NCBI GenBank assembly: GCA_024516155.1
Contig: JAJJXM010000115.1
Span: 1 to 64,000 of the forward strand
Length of the DNA stretch: 64,000 nt
Direction: 5' to 3'
From: Pyronema omphalodes
Taxonomy: Eukaryota > Ascomycota > Pezizomycetes > Pezizales > Pyronemataceae
The position numbers and the translations under genes were made by a program. This document shows, one piece after another, positions 37,101 to 47,332 of this stretch. The notes beneath the pieces were generated by a model. That model saw nothing but the letters and a program-made list of their open reading frames with translations. It was not told where the DNA came from and did not search any database. Every line of letters begins with the position of its first letter. The first letter of the stretch is position 1.

Positions 37101-37840
37101 GCCGAGGCGCATCACTTCAACCTCCTCACCCACCTACGCTCCATGCCAAACACACGCATAGCGTACACGGACGGCTCCCAACTCGAAGGCTCCACCGGCG
37201 CAGGGTTCTATATTCCGACAGGCCTCGATCAGAGCATCCGAAAGACCATCCCGATGGGCAGATCATGCGAAGTCTTCGACGCAGAACTGAAAGCCATTGA
37301 AGAATGCCTGATCGCCTGTAACGCCCACATCTGCCGGCTACACCTCCAATACCGCGAAATCCACATCTTCACCGATAATCAGGCCGCTATCATACGGGCA
37401 ACTCGTCTCACCCCGGGACCAGGACAAGAAACCGCAACCGGTATCCACCACCTCACACAACTCCTCCTTCGACGCACAGGGACAACCGTACACCTACACT
37501 GGGTCCTCGGCCACACCGACATCCTAGGCAATGAAGAAGCAGACCGTCTCGCAAAACAAGCGACTACCCAACACCCACTAACCCCCCCTCCCACCTCACT
37601 GTCGTGGCTCCGCAGACAAGTCAAGGAAGCTCACTCCGAGGACTGGGCACAGTGGTACAACCCAAGCCCGAAACCCAAAACGTATGAGGCTCCTCACAGG
37701 AAATCACTCGATGAGGCGTACACCACTGTTGCCAGAGAGGTCTCCACGGCGATCCTAGGCCTCCGAACCGGACACGGATACTTTTTGGATGACCTGGCAC
37801 ACCCCCCGACCCCAACCTACCCCACCAACGCATGCCCCTG
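34153..37840 (+). pseudogene. LINE2 ORF2, 5' part: endonuclease, RT, most of RNase H
   Basis: The start at 34153 overlaps the ORF1 stop by 8 nt (ATGCATAG), as in LINE1. Endonuclease motifs: SHNIDRS, GDMNAHHPLCNSHL, SSVLDLTLSSP, TGSDHEVVRF. RT motifs: KAPGPDGITF, LLNCMGKVLEKL, DQIGGRPRRSAIDAAM, LFLDVRGAFDNVS, GIPQGSPASPILF, SYIDDVAVV. RNase H motifs: YTDGSQLEGSTGAGFYI, DAELKAIEE, TDNQAAI, and HWVLGHTDILGNEEADRLA with Leu where LINE1 has the usual Pro. Breaks: a poly-C frame change near 35430-35460 and a TGA at 35727-35729 where LINE1 has CGC (Arg in YRPIAL). Gypsy A interrupts the frame at 37840 within the C-terminal Cys cluster (ACPC). Confidence 0.9.
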
Positions 37841-38583
37841 TTTCAGAATCCGGCTACACACAGTCGACAGGCGATACAACCGTCGGATTGCTATGCAATC
37901 GGGTTCGGCTCTGGACTTCTAGGTGAGTTAGTCACGGGCTCAGGCAGTACTTACCTTGTACACAGGATGTCCCTGCAGCGTTGCCTCTGGTAGAATCGTC
38001 GGAGGGAGATCCGGGTGGGAGGATAGGTGGGTATTCGGGATAGGTAAGTATGTTGGGATGGGCTGGGTTTGCGGTCAGGGTTAGATGATAGAACTGCAGT
38101 GTGTAGATAGGATTGTGTAGATAGATAATTGATTGCGTACTAAACTAATGAAATACAAATGTCCCCTTATATACCTTTGTTCCTGTGCTCATGTGATTTC
38201 CCAACTTATCTGTCCCGCAGATATTCCATCCCTCATGAGACACCCTTCGTTCCACCGTGACTCCCAAACCTAACTAAAACACAATACAAAACATAAACCA
38301 AACACAATACAAAACATAAGCAAAACATAAGCAAAACATAATACCAAACATAAGCAAAACATAATACAAACATATTCCAAACCTCGAGGAAACCCTCCTT
38401 ATTCCACCCCGCACTTACCCCCTTGTCCCTCGCTTAACCCTAACTCTTCTCGCCTAGCCCTAGCTCCACCTCCTCGCTTAAACCCTAACCGTGACGTACG
38501 CCATCCCCAGTGTGACACCCACGAACCACAGCCCAGCTGTGGTTACAATCCCTCCCAGCAGCATATCCCTAGCGGTTCGTGAC
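37841..38583 (-). mobile_element. Gypsy A 3' LTR
   Basis: 743 bp. On the plus strand it starts TTTCAGAATCC (the other copy has TGTCAGAATCC, so the terminal TG is mutated here) and ends GCGGTTCGTGACA. It contains a short (AAACATAAGC)-type tandem run near 38280-38370 that accounts for the length difference. The first 100 bp in element orientation encode the end of the extra ORF. Confidence 0.93.
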
Positions 38584-39413
38584 AGTAGCTCCCCCCTCCA
38601 GGCCGAGACTCCGACGAGGCTTGTCTGAGGTTCCCCGTGGGGACGAGGGCGGGGTTGTCGCTGCCGACAGTGATTGTGGTTCTGGCGGCGGCATCTGCCG
38701 GATAGTCGTTCGCGGCGGGGAGAGTCTCCTCCGAAACCAGTGCTGGAGTGCTCCGGCAACGAGGACCCCTCGAATGGCGGTGGGGTGTGGTTCGGCGGTG
38801 GTACCTCTTCCTTTCCAGTGGGTGGTCCGTAGAAAGAGAGGTTTATCGGGAGTGGTTCGGGGTCCCTGTTCGGGGACATGAGGTAGACAGGGACGTACCT
38901 CTTCTCCATCAAAGTTTCGCTCGAGGTTTCCGAGGCCAGCTCGGGTGCTGTTGGTGGCTGTTCCCCGTTGTGTTGTTGGTCCTTCTCCGGGACGGGGGTT
39001 GGTTCATCTGGTGTCGGAGCGGGAGTTGTCGAGGAGCGGGCAGGCCCTGTGGCGCCGCATCTGGCTTCATGGCCGTCCATGTTAACCAGAAACCCACAGT
39101 CGTAGCAGACCCTCTTTCCTCGCTGCCAGGCCCGACAGGCCTTCCGAACGTCCAGATGTTTCCTCCGGATCACAGCCTCTAACTCGGGATCGTGCATCCG
39201 TCCGCAGTTGCATTCGTTGGTTCCTTCCTGTCCAGCGGTTGGAAAATAGTTGTGGTTCTCTTTCGATTGTCGATGTGTAGCGCAGTAGTCGTTGTAACAA
39301 AAGGTCCAGTGTTGGGCATCGTGTGGGGGATACGTCGTCGTCGGTGGTAGGGCATCCTGGCGGTACCAGCCGCCGGAGTGTTGGTCGTTCTCGGGGTTTA
39401 TGGGGCTGGCCAT
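38478..39413 (-). CDS. Gypsy A third ORF: Cys/His clusters plus C-terminal hydrophobic segment
   Basis: 311 residues from ATG at 39413 (context ACCATGG, five bases after the pol TAA). An in-frame ATG at 39509 would start inside the chromodomain, so the downstream start seems better. The N-terminal half has WTFCYNDYCATH, CNCGRMH and CYDCGFLVNMDGHEARC, likely zinc ligands. The middle is Pro-rich and disordered. The C-terminus MLLGGIVTTAGLWFVGVTLG is a strong candidate transmembrane helix with a short basic tail. The last 35 or so codons lie inside the 3' LTR. Short WTxCYxDxC-type proteins occur beside other fungal gypsy elements (recollection). Function unknown; env-like membrane role and zinc-binding accessory role are both possible. 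Confidence 0.7.
   Translation of the reverse strand: MASPINPENDQHSGGWYRQDALPPTTTYPPHDAQHWTFCYNDYCATHRQSKENHNYFPTAGQEGTNECNCGRMHDPELEAVIRRKHLDVRKACRAWQRGKRVCYDCGFLVNMDGHEARCGATGPARSSTTPAPTPDEPTPVPEKDQQHNGEQPPTAPELASETSSETLMEKRYVPVYLMSPNRDPEPLPINLSFYGPPTGKEEVPPPNHTPPPFEGSSLPEHSSTGFGGDSPRRERLSGRCRRQNHNHCRQRQPRPRPHGEPQTSLVGVSAWRGELLSRTARDMLLGGIVTTAGLWFVGVTLGMAYVTVRV
38584..38600 (-). other. Gypsy A polypurine tract
   Basis: GGAGGGGGGAGCTAC on the minus strand directly before the 3' LTR, the expected primer for plus-strand DNA synthesis. It lies inside the third ORF. Confidence 0.75.
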
Positions 39414-39418
39414 GGTTC

Positions 39419-39774
39419 TTACAACCTTGGGGCCGGTTTTCTTGGGTAGGTTGTGTGAAATCGTCGGATAGCGTCGGGGGAATTCGTGAAGTTCTCCGAT
39501 GGGTACCAAGTTCGGTCGGGGTCAGGGAATCCCGTCCACCGTACACGATACTGGAGTCTGTTTCGATGGTAGCGGGAATCAACTATCTCCTCCACTTCCC
39601 ATTCCTCTTCGTCTTCGACAACAATTGGTGGGGGAGGAGGTTGGACGTGCCCGGGGATTGGTGTAAGAGTAGGTTGAGCCAGCTCAAGCAATGAGATGTG
39701 GAATACTGGGTGTATTTTCACACTGGCGGGGAGGTCCAATTTATACGCTCTTGTTCCCACGCGCTCGAGGATGG
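39419..39774 (-). pseudogene. pol: Gypsy A Pol, 3' part with chromodomain
   Basis: Continuation of gypsy A Pol beyond gypsy B; the frame is restored when gypsy B and one TGTAT are removed. It starts with integrase tail motifs (HPVFHISLLELAQ) and ends in a chromodomain: EEEWEVEEIVDSRYHRNRLQ, then YRVRWTGFPDPDRTWYPSEN. Chromodomains at integrase ends bind methylated histone H3 tails and steer insertion, a defining feature of chromoviruses. The stop is TAA at 39421-39419, five bases before the start of the next ORF. Confidence 0.92.
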
Positions 39775-39779
39775 TGTAT

Positions 39780-41188
39780 TGTGAACCTGGGCACAGCTTC
39801 GACTATGCAGAGGCTTATCCGATTGTATCTCTAGTGCTTCGTTCTCAGTGTTGACAGACACTTCGTTTCCAAGAACTGACAGACACTTTGTTCCCAAGAA
39901 CTAATACAGCTTATCCAAAGATAAAGCTAGGAAGAGAATTAATCGATCACAGGCGGAATAGACTTAAGGGTTGTCTTCGGAGGTATTCGTTGGTGATAAT
40001 AGGTATCGTCGCGTAGAGGATCAAATGGTTGATGATGGAGGAGAGAGAGGGAAGACAAAGGCTCTTTTATAGACTTTCGTCTACAAGTTCGCCCAGACTC
40101 CCTAGGGAACCAATTTCCAAACTGAGCCTAGGAGATAAGACAAGAGTCATTTCTGAGACGCATCTGCTGATAGATTGCATCATACGAAGTGCGTAATCAT
40201 ATTGATTACTTGCTTGCATGATGCCTGCTATCGTCAGACTAATCCTTGACATTCCTCTCTGTACTACCACACCTTCCAATCAGGTGTCAGGGTTATGAGT
40301 CATATGGGAGGGCAACTCCGCTTGACTGCATAATGCATGAACTCCTCTGACAAATAACATGTGAGTCATTTATCTTGTGAGTCGTGCTATGATAGATCTC
40401 CCTAGACAATCTCGATTGCGAATGGAGGAATCTGACATCATAAGGCATCCATGCCCTACCGGAGTGCATCACTCCGACACATTCCTGTGTGATGTCATTA
40501 TGGCTCCACCTGCGCGCACTTGCGCGCAGCCACACCCTGGTGTGGATGCAAACGCCGAGCTGTTCCTTGGTTGGCAGTCAATAGCCTAAGGGCGCGTCAT
40601 ATCGGTTCCACCAAACAGTTTCCTTGAGAGGGTTGCATGCTTATGGACGTCGTCTCATGCCTTAGCAATCGTGACCCTTGTCCATAGCCCCACTCCTGTT
40701 TGCCGACTAGACTCTGCCTTGTCTTCCTGGCTGACCATTCACTCAACTAAGTAAAACCGGATGATTTCGTCGCACCGCTCTGCACATCCTTGGAACTCTC
40801 TTCCGATGCAGACCCCTTTGTAGCCGTGAACTTCCGAACACTCCTCAAGTATAAGGAGGTGTCCTTTCGTCTTCGTCTTCGTTCTCCATCAGCGTCGTTC
40901 GTAGTTGCTCAAGGGTAAGTCAACACCCATGAGGTAAGTGTTCCCCAATCTCTTCTCTTCTGAATCCTGCCAAACTGACATTGAATAATAGTTGCGACGC
41001 CTCGGGCCGGGATCCTCGTGAGGTCCTATCGGAAAGTCACGAATCACGTGACGTGGCTTGTCGGAGCTCCTCTGGGGGTTCCGGCCCGGGATACTAATCT
41101 GACTATTCATTCTCTGTCGAGTTTGCCATATTCTCCATTGCGTTATATATGATACCAATTCTATCCTCACACATTTTAGGGTGTGACA
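39780..41188 (-). mobile_element. Gypsy B 3' LTR
   Basis: 1409 bp, TGTGAACCTGGG to TTTTAGGGTGTGACA on the plus strand. TATA box TATAAAA (minus strand) at 40071-40065, about 1.1 kb into the LTR, so U3 is long and R-U5 is about 0.3 kb. Confidence 0.95.
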
Positions 41189-41201
41189 CCACCTCTCCCC
41201 T
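41189..41201 (-). other. Gypsy B polypurine tract
   Basis: AGGGGAGAGGTGG on the minus strand, directly before the 3' LTR. Confidence 0.75.
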
Positions 41202-41359
41202 GTTCAAGCTTCGTCCCGAAGCTCGTAGTTCATCTTTCTGTGATCGCACCACGCCGTAGCCTAGTGACTTAAGTGATCAATTTTGGATGTAGTCCTCCAG
41301 CCCCTACATCCTACTACCAACTCTGCCTGATGAAAACCACATGGGAAAAACATCAAGCA

Positions 41360-42445
41360 TTAGTCTTTGAGTCGGTAGTCCCTCGGAGAATCAGGATACT
41401 TGAGATGGAAATCTCTTAGCTTCTCCTGACCTCCTACTGAAAAGTTGTCGAAGGGTTCTGCCGTCCCGTCTTTCTTGTTGGGCCACCCTAGCCATTTGAC
41501 GAGGTAAAGTACTCTGCTGCCTGATTTGTAGCTGCTCATAATTTCGTCTATGTCGTACTCCTCGCTTCCCTCAACATCGTCTGCTTCCCTAAGAATTTTG
41601 TTTGGGTCTGGTGGAGCTCTGGTTCCAGTGTGGAAGGGCTCCAGTAGGGAAGTATGGAAGACATTGTGCATCTTCCATCTTCTTGGTAGTGTGAGACGTA
41701 TTGCTGTTGGGGATATGACCTTTTCGATTTGGAATGGACCATGTAATTTGTGATCCAATTTGTGTGATGGGCGTCTTGTTTTTATGTGTCGTCCATCGAG
41801 CATAACCAAGTCCCCAACTTGGTAAGTAGGGGCCTCCTTTCGCTGCAGGTCTGCATACTTCTTCATTCTTTCTTGTGCCTTCTGCAATGCTGACTTAGCA
41901 CCTTCATGCACTGTATGCATCCAATGAGCGTATGCTTTGCTGGCAGGGTTTTGCACAGCTGTTGGAATGGGATTGCTGGCAATGGGGTTGTAACCGTAAT
42001 TCGCATAAAAAGGTGATAGTCCTGTAACGCTGGTTACTGAGTTGTTGTAAGCGAACTCAGCCATTGGCAATAGATCAACCCAATCATTCATCTCATGATT
42101 GACAAAGGAGCGGAGGTATACTTCAATTGTCTGGTTAAGTCGTTCCGTCTGTCCATCTGTTTGAGGGTGGAACGCTGTGGACATTCTAGGTTTGATTGCT
42201 AGCGTCCCAAGAAATGCTTTCCAGGTGGTGCTTGTAAACCTGGAGTCTCTGTCCGACACAATATCCGTAGGTAGCCCATGTAACTTCCAAATTTCCTTCG
42301 CAAAGATTCTAACAAGGTCTGCAGTTGTCTTGCCGTCTTTTTGCAGTGGTATGAAGTGGGCCATCTTAGAGAATCTGTCAACTATTACCCATTGTTGATC
42401 GCATCCATCGGATTCTGGTAGGTCGGTGATAAAGTCCATGGCAAT
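41360..42445 (-). pseudogene. pol: Gypsy B Pol, 3' part: integrase core and chromodomain
   Basis: Same frame as the upstream pol segment, after the TGA. Integrase core: MDFITDL (first Asp), VSDRDSRF (second Asp), HPQTDGQTERLNQTIEVYLR (Glu), so the DDE triad is complete. The C-terminal part has YQVGDLVMLDGRHIKTRRPS and HNVFHTSLLEPF. The chromodomain is EEYDIDEIMSSYKSGSRV, LYLVKWLGWPNKKDG, FDNFSVGGQEKLRDF. Ends at 41360 before the polypurine tract. As a separate unit it would lack the zinc domain. Confidence 0.92.
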
Positions 42446-45064
42446 TCATTGCCATGGGGCATAGGGTAGTTCCAAAGGTTGAAGTAATCCGTACTTGAGG
42501 TGCTGTGCTTTTTTGTCTTTTTGACATTCCATACAACTCTTTACATAAGTTATTATTTGTTCTTCCATTCTTGGCCACCAGAAGTTCCTTCGTATTAATT
42601 CAATTGTTTTGTCCTGTCCGAAGTGACCTGCAATTTTCGAGTCATGTTCAGATTCCAGAACTGTCTTTACCAAATCCTTTGGTACCCATAGTTTTTCCTT
42701 TCGATAGACTATGCCATTATCTATCGTCAATGGTTCCTTAATTCTCTTTGTTGCCTCCACGTAAATCTCATCCAGTTTACCAGCTTCCTTTACCATCTTT
42801 AAGAATTCTTCTGACCATTTAATAAAAGGAATAGAGGAAAGACGTGCTGAAGAAATAATAAATGATGTTCCTTCTCCAGCACTGCTGATTGACGAAATGG
42901 ATGCAAAATGACTCTTATGCAGGATCGTCGTAATCGGCTGATCTTCACCTCCCCCCTTTTCAGGTCGGAACTCTGGACGCCTAGATAGAGCATCAGGTTT
43001 CCCATTTTTGACCCCAGGTCTATAAAAAATCTTCAAATCAACGCCAGCAAGCTCTTGAGCCCATCTAGCTTGACGTCGATTGAGTACTTTTGTAGTTGTA
43101 AAATACTCAAGGTTTTGGTGGTTGCTGTAAACTTGGACAGTGTGCATTGCTCCCTCAAGATATCGCCTCCATACTTTGAATGAGTCCACAATAGCTAACA
43201 GCTCCTTGTCATGGATCTCATAGTTTATCTCAGCAGGAGTGAATTTTCTTGAGTGGAAAGCAATGGGGTGCAACTTTCCATCTTCCCCCTTCTGGGATAG
43301 AACTGCGCCTAAAGCAAAATCCGAAGCATCTGTTTCAACAATGCAAACCTGTCTTGGGTCAAAATGACTTAAGATTGGTGCAGTAGTGAAACGACTTTTA
43401 AGCTCATCAAATGCTAGTTCCATAGCAACAGTCCACTCCCATTTCTTCGCATCGCCTTTTGTTGATTCTGTAAGAGGTCGACATATTTTGGAGAAGTCCT
43501 TGATGAATCTGCGATAGAAGTTTGCGAATCCAAGAAAGCCTTGTGTTTCTTTCAAGGATTTTGGGGGTTCCCATACCAAGACTGTTTGTACCTTGTCCTT
43601 TGCCATTTCAATGCCATTTTCGCTGATAATATAACCCAGAAATTCCACTCTGTTTTGTCCCCAAACACATTTTTCCGGAGAGATAACCAGCCCATTTTCT
43701 TCCAATCTTTTTAACACTTCCTTAACCAATTTGTCGTGTTCTTCCTCTGTCTCAGCATATATGAGAACATCATCGATATACGCAATTACTCCCTGATCCA
43801 ACATGTCTCTAAAGATATGATTCATCATATCTTGGAATGTGGCTGGGGCATTGCTCAAGCCAAAAGGCATAACCGAAAATTCATATAATCCATATCGGCA
43901 TCGAAAGGCCGTTTTCCATTCATCTCCTTCTTTTATTCTGATGAGATGATATCCATTCTTGAGGTCCATTTTCGTAAATATTTTTGCTCCTCTAACTCTG
44001 TCTTGTAATTCTGACATGAGTGGGAGTGGGTACCGGTTGGCAATTGTAATTTTGTTGACGCCCCGGTAATCAACACATAACCGTAGACCTCTGCCATGAG
44101 GCTTTGGGACAAAGAGAATCGGAGCTGCTGCTGGTGACTTGGAAGGTCTGATTTTACCAGTACGCAGCATATCCTTTAACCATTCTCTAAGTGTCTCTAG
44201 CTCAACTTCGTTGAGCGCATAGACAGGTCCCCAAGGAGGCTTTTCGCCTTCGACTAAGTCAATCGCATGGTCGTAGGGTTTGTGATCAGGAAGCCTATCT
44301 GCAGCTTCCTTTGTCATAATGTTGATCCAGCCGCGGAATTTCTCTGGGACTTGCTGAAGGGCCTCAGATAATTCCTCTTTGGTGGATACAGATGAGATGT
44401 GGCCTAAGACTAAGGCTTCTGGATGGTCGAGGACATGTTTATCGACCTTGAGTAAGAAGGCACTGGCTTGTGCCTTTGTACATTTTTCTTTGCAACGTGA
44501 GGATGTAAAGGAGATTCTGTCTTGATCTCCCCAGAGGTTGCAGGGCTGATGTAGTGCCATCCACCAATAAGGCAGGATAGCATCGCAGTCACTATCGAGT
44601 GGAGCGACTTCAAAAGATTCTGCAGCAAAATGTTTCTTATGCTGCAATATGAAGGGAACCGTGAAGACTTCACCTGCTCCAGCAACTATTTCATTGTTAA
44701 AGTTGCGGATTTGTAAAGGGGTGTCTCTCTTAACGGTTGGGATTTTGTATTTGTGGACAAAGGCTTTGTCCAGGAGGGCAGCAGTAGATCCTGTATCAAG
44801 AAGGACTCTAACTGTGCGGTGTTGATTCTTGGACCAGTTGAGAACCATGTTGATAATTGTTCTCGGTCCATGGTGAGGAGGAGTGGGAGCGGATTCCTGG
44901 GTAACTGGAATAGCTGCTCCATTGTCTTTTCGTCGACTCTTAGTCCTGGTCGACAGAAGGCTGTCCATTGATTTCCTTTTTATTCCTGCGCATTTCCCTA
45001 TTAATGCGTCTTCATATCCATCCTCCTCGGGTGACGCTTCCCTAGAGGACTCCAAAAATCCGAA
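42446..45064 (-). pseudogene. pol: Gypsy B Pol, 5' part: protease, RT, RNase H, integrase zinc domain
   Basis: The -1 frame is open from 45064, overlapping gag. It has protease LLDTGSTAALLD; RT with RPSKSPAAAPILFVPKPHGR, LCVDYRGVNKIT, MPFGLSNAPATFQ and catalytic YIDDVLIYAE near 43757-43785; RNase H with VETDASDFALGA and NYEIHDKELLAI; and the integrase zinc domain with HDSKIAGHFGQDKTIEL and CMECQKDKK. It ends at TGA 42448-42446, right after the conserved PW box (LPYAPWQ). The same frame continues three codons later in MDFITDL, so this is a single nonsense change in an otherwise continuous polyprotein. No ATG sits near the frame start, which fits a Gag-Pol fusion. Confidence 0.92.
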
Positions 45065-47223
45065 TCAATGACTTCCTCATCCTCCATTCCCCAAATCCTT
45101 GGTTGCGCATCAGACATATGAGTGTCTTCCTCATCTTGCCTTACTGCAGCAGTCTTCGCCTTCTTGGCTTCCTTGGGCTTTTCCTGTTCATGCCCTTCTT
45201 CATGATCTTCATCATCCCGCTTCCTCTTTCCAGAAGAAGCTACCTTTCCATCCCTTGCCAGGTCAGTTCCCCCAACTGTCTTCTGTGCATAGCAGTCGTA
45301 CATTCTATGACCAGCACGACCACATCGCCAACATTCAGCCTTATCTGTCTTGTGTTTGTCGATTTCGGCTCGGGGTACTCCTTGCAAAGCCTCCCTTCCT
45401 GAGGCATAAACCGCCGGTTTATCTGACTTCCTGTCCTTTTTCCCAGCAAATTCCTTCTTAGATCCCTTATCCTTAACCTTTCGGCCCTTCTGCTGCACCT
45501 CACGTGGGCGAGCAGCTCCCCTTTCTTTCCCTTTATCCTTGCGTTCCCCACGCACTTCTAAGGTCTTTTTCTTCGTATACCCCAATTCTTCATTCAAGCC
45601 TTCCACAACATGTGCAGCTTCTTTGACTGCATGAATGAGGGCAACATCATCATTGGGAACCTCTCCACACCGTTGGTAAACCATCTTCTTGATAGCTGGT
45701 GTCATAGCCTCCCATATCACATTCCTAAACATAGGGCCCAGTGCTCCAACACGCATATTCAGATCCTCCAACTTAGTGATAGAATCATCGATATCACCAT
45801 CGTACTGTAGTTCTGTAATGCGTTTGACGTCCTTCTGAGCCTCCCTCTTATCCTCGAACCTTGTCTCAAATGCACTGGAAAATGCAGCCCAAGTATCCTT
45901 CAATTTCTGTTTCTGAATAGACTTCCTGCGCTCCTGGTGCCATGCTAAAGCCTTGTGGGTGAATAGACTACCAACCCACTTAACCTGCGCATCTTCATCA
46001 GGCCAGGATGTGGCATAGGTTTCCACGTAATCCTGTACTGACATCCACCAGGCTCTAAGCAGAGTCTTGTCCTTTCCTGAGAAAAAGTGAGGTGCCTTGA
46101 GTTCTGGCATCTTGGGTCTCTTTGGTGCATCTCTGGGTCCTTGGATCTTGTCGATAATGGAAGTGAGGAATCTTGTTGCATCCTCCTCAGCTTCTCTTTC
46201 TTCTCTAGTCTTTTGGCGAGGGGGCCTTTCTGGCTGTCTGGGTCTTCCCTGACCATCATCGGAGGGCTCAGGAGGGGGAAGGGTAACCCTTCTTCTTGGA
46301 GGGCCATTGCCTCGTCCTCCATTTCCTCCTGCTGCGGGAGGGGGTGTGTCGTTTCTAGAGGGTGGTAGATTTGTGTCTACTGCCACCTGAAAAATGCTTG
46401 GGGAGACAGTTCTGCGTTGGGGTTCGTCCTGTACCGCATCCGCAAGTGACTGTGCATCGATAGGTATGTTGTTGGCTGTCATGTCCATGACCCTTTGAAT
46501 GACCTTATCGATAATCTCCTTCTTTTCATTTTCCCTTTCTGTCTCATACTCCAAAAGCCTTCGTTGCTGTTCTTGCTCATTGTGGGCTAAAAGACGGATT
46601 TGCTCGTCCCTTTGTTGGTCAGCCTGGTTCTTTGTGGCTGCCCAGCCTTCAACACCGAAGTTCCATCCTTGTTGATGGTTTGAGAATCCTTGGAGGTAAT
46701 CATTGATGATCTGTACACCAATGTTGAGTTGTTGAACAGCCTGGTGGTTGGCTGTTTGCTTTTCTTGAGCGTCCGTGGCTAGTTCACCAAGGGCGTTCCA
46801 AACCTGAGAACTGAATTCATTGCTTGACTGGATGAGTCTAACAATGGCTGTTTGGTTGAGTTCTCTGTCGATGTCGCCTTGTCGAATAACAACATCGTAG
46901 GCATTTTGCATAATGCCTGACATTTCTTGGTACAGATTCTTGACGTTTTGCATATCGGTCTGTACAGAGACTCCTTCTTTCTTCAGGGCTTCAATCAATG
47001 CCTGCACATCTTGTTCAGTTGTCTCCATCCTGTCCACCATCTTGACGAACCATTCTGGAAGCTGGTCCCTGCTGACAGTGGTTCCCTGGCGAACAATAGC
47101 TTTACCAGCTGCAGAGAGTTGGTCCCATGATTGAGGGCGATGGACTTCCACCATATCTCCCATGGAAACATCGTCATCGTGACGGGCTGCCGGGGATGCA
47201 GTGATTCTGCGGTAGGAGGACAT
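45001..47223 (-). CDS. gag: Gypsy B Gag, long, with zinc knuckle
   Basis: 740 residues, starting MSSYRRITASPAARHDDD, more than twice the size of gypsy A Gag. The N-terminal 280 residues are Gln/Glu-rich and likely coiled coil (QKTREEREAEEDATRF marks the end of a disordered linker). The retrotransposon Gag domain follows (FSGKDKTLLRAWW, WHQERRKSIQKQKL, AAFSSAFETRFED). The basic C-terminus holds the zinc knuckle CWRCGRAGHRMYDC and a KRKR cluster that could be a nuclear localisation signal. Intact. Pol overlaps its last 61 nt in the -1 frame, but I find no canonical X XXY YYZ heptamer there. Confidence 0.9.
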   Translation of the reverse strand: MSSYRRITASPAARHDDDVSMGDMVEVHRPQSWDQLSAAGKAIVRQGTTVSRDQLPEWFVKMVDRMETTEQDVQALIEALKKEGVSVQTDMQNVKNLYQEMSGIMQNAYDVVIRQGDIDRELNQTAIVRLIQSSNEFSSQVWNALGELATDAQEKQTANHQAVQQLNIGVQIINDYLQGFSNHQQGWNFGVEGWAATKNQADQQRDEQIRLLAHNEQEQQRRLLEYETERENEKKEIIDKVIQRVMDMTANNIPIDAQSLADAVQDEPQRRTVSPSIFQVAVDTNLPPSRNDTPPPAAGGNGGRGNGPPRRRVTLPPPEPSDDGQGRPRQPERPPRQKTREEREAEEDATRFLTSIIDKIQGPRDAPKRPKMPELKAPHFFSGKDKTLLRAWWMSVQDYVETYATSWPDEDAQVKWVGSLFTHKALAWHQERRKSIQKQKLKDTWAAFSSAFETRFEDKREAQKDVKRITELQYDGDIDDSITKLEDLNMRVGALGPMFRNVIWEAMTPAIKKMVYQRCGEVPNDDVALIHAVKEAAHVVEGLNEELGYTKKKTLEVRGERKDKGKERGAARPREVQQKGRKVKDKGSKKEFAGKKDRKSDKPAVYASGREALQGVPRAEIDKHKTDKAECWRCGRAGHRMYDCYAQKTVGGTDLARDGKVASSGKRKRDDEDHEEGHEQEKPKEAKKAKTAAVRQDEEDTHMSDAQPRIWGMEDEEVIDSDFWSPLGKRHPRRMDMKTH

Positions 47224-47332
47224 TGCTGAGTAGTAGGTGCTTTGTGAAATTGATCTTGCTTGCCCTAGAAGAGGGTCTTTTCGTTATCGTATCGATTAAT
47301 AAACTTGGTAGCTTGTAGCCTTAAGCTTATAG

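Noticed and set aside
37846..37922. C-terminal end of the long LINE2 RT/RNase H open frame (RIRLHTVDRRYNRR...)
   Set aside because: These codons are the start of the gypsy A LTR, repeated at 53860-53937. The true LINE2 C-terminus is at 54576-54884.
38478..39413. Calling the gypsy A third ORF an envelope gene
   Set aside because: There is no signal peptide or recognisable envelope motif; only the position and a C-terminal hydrophobic segment suggest it.
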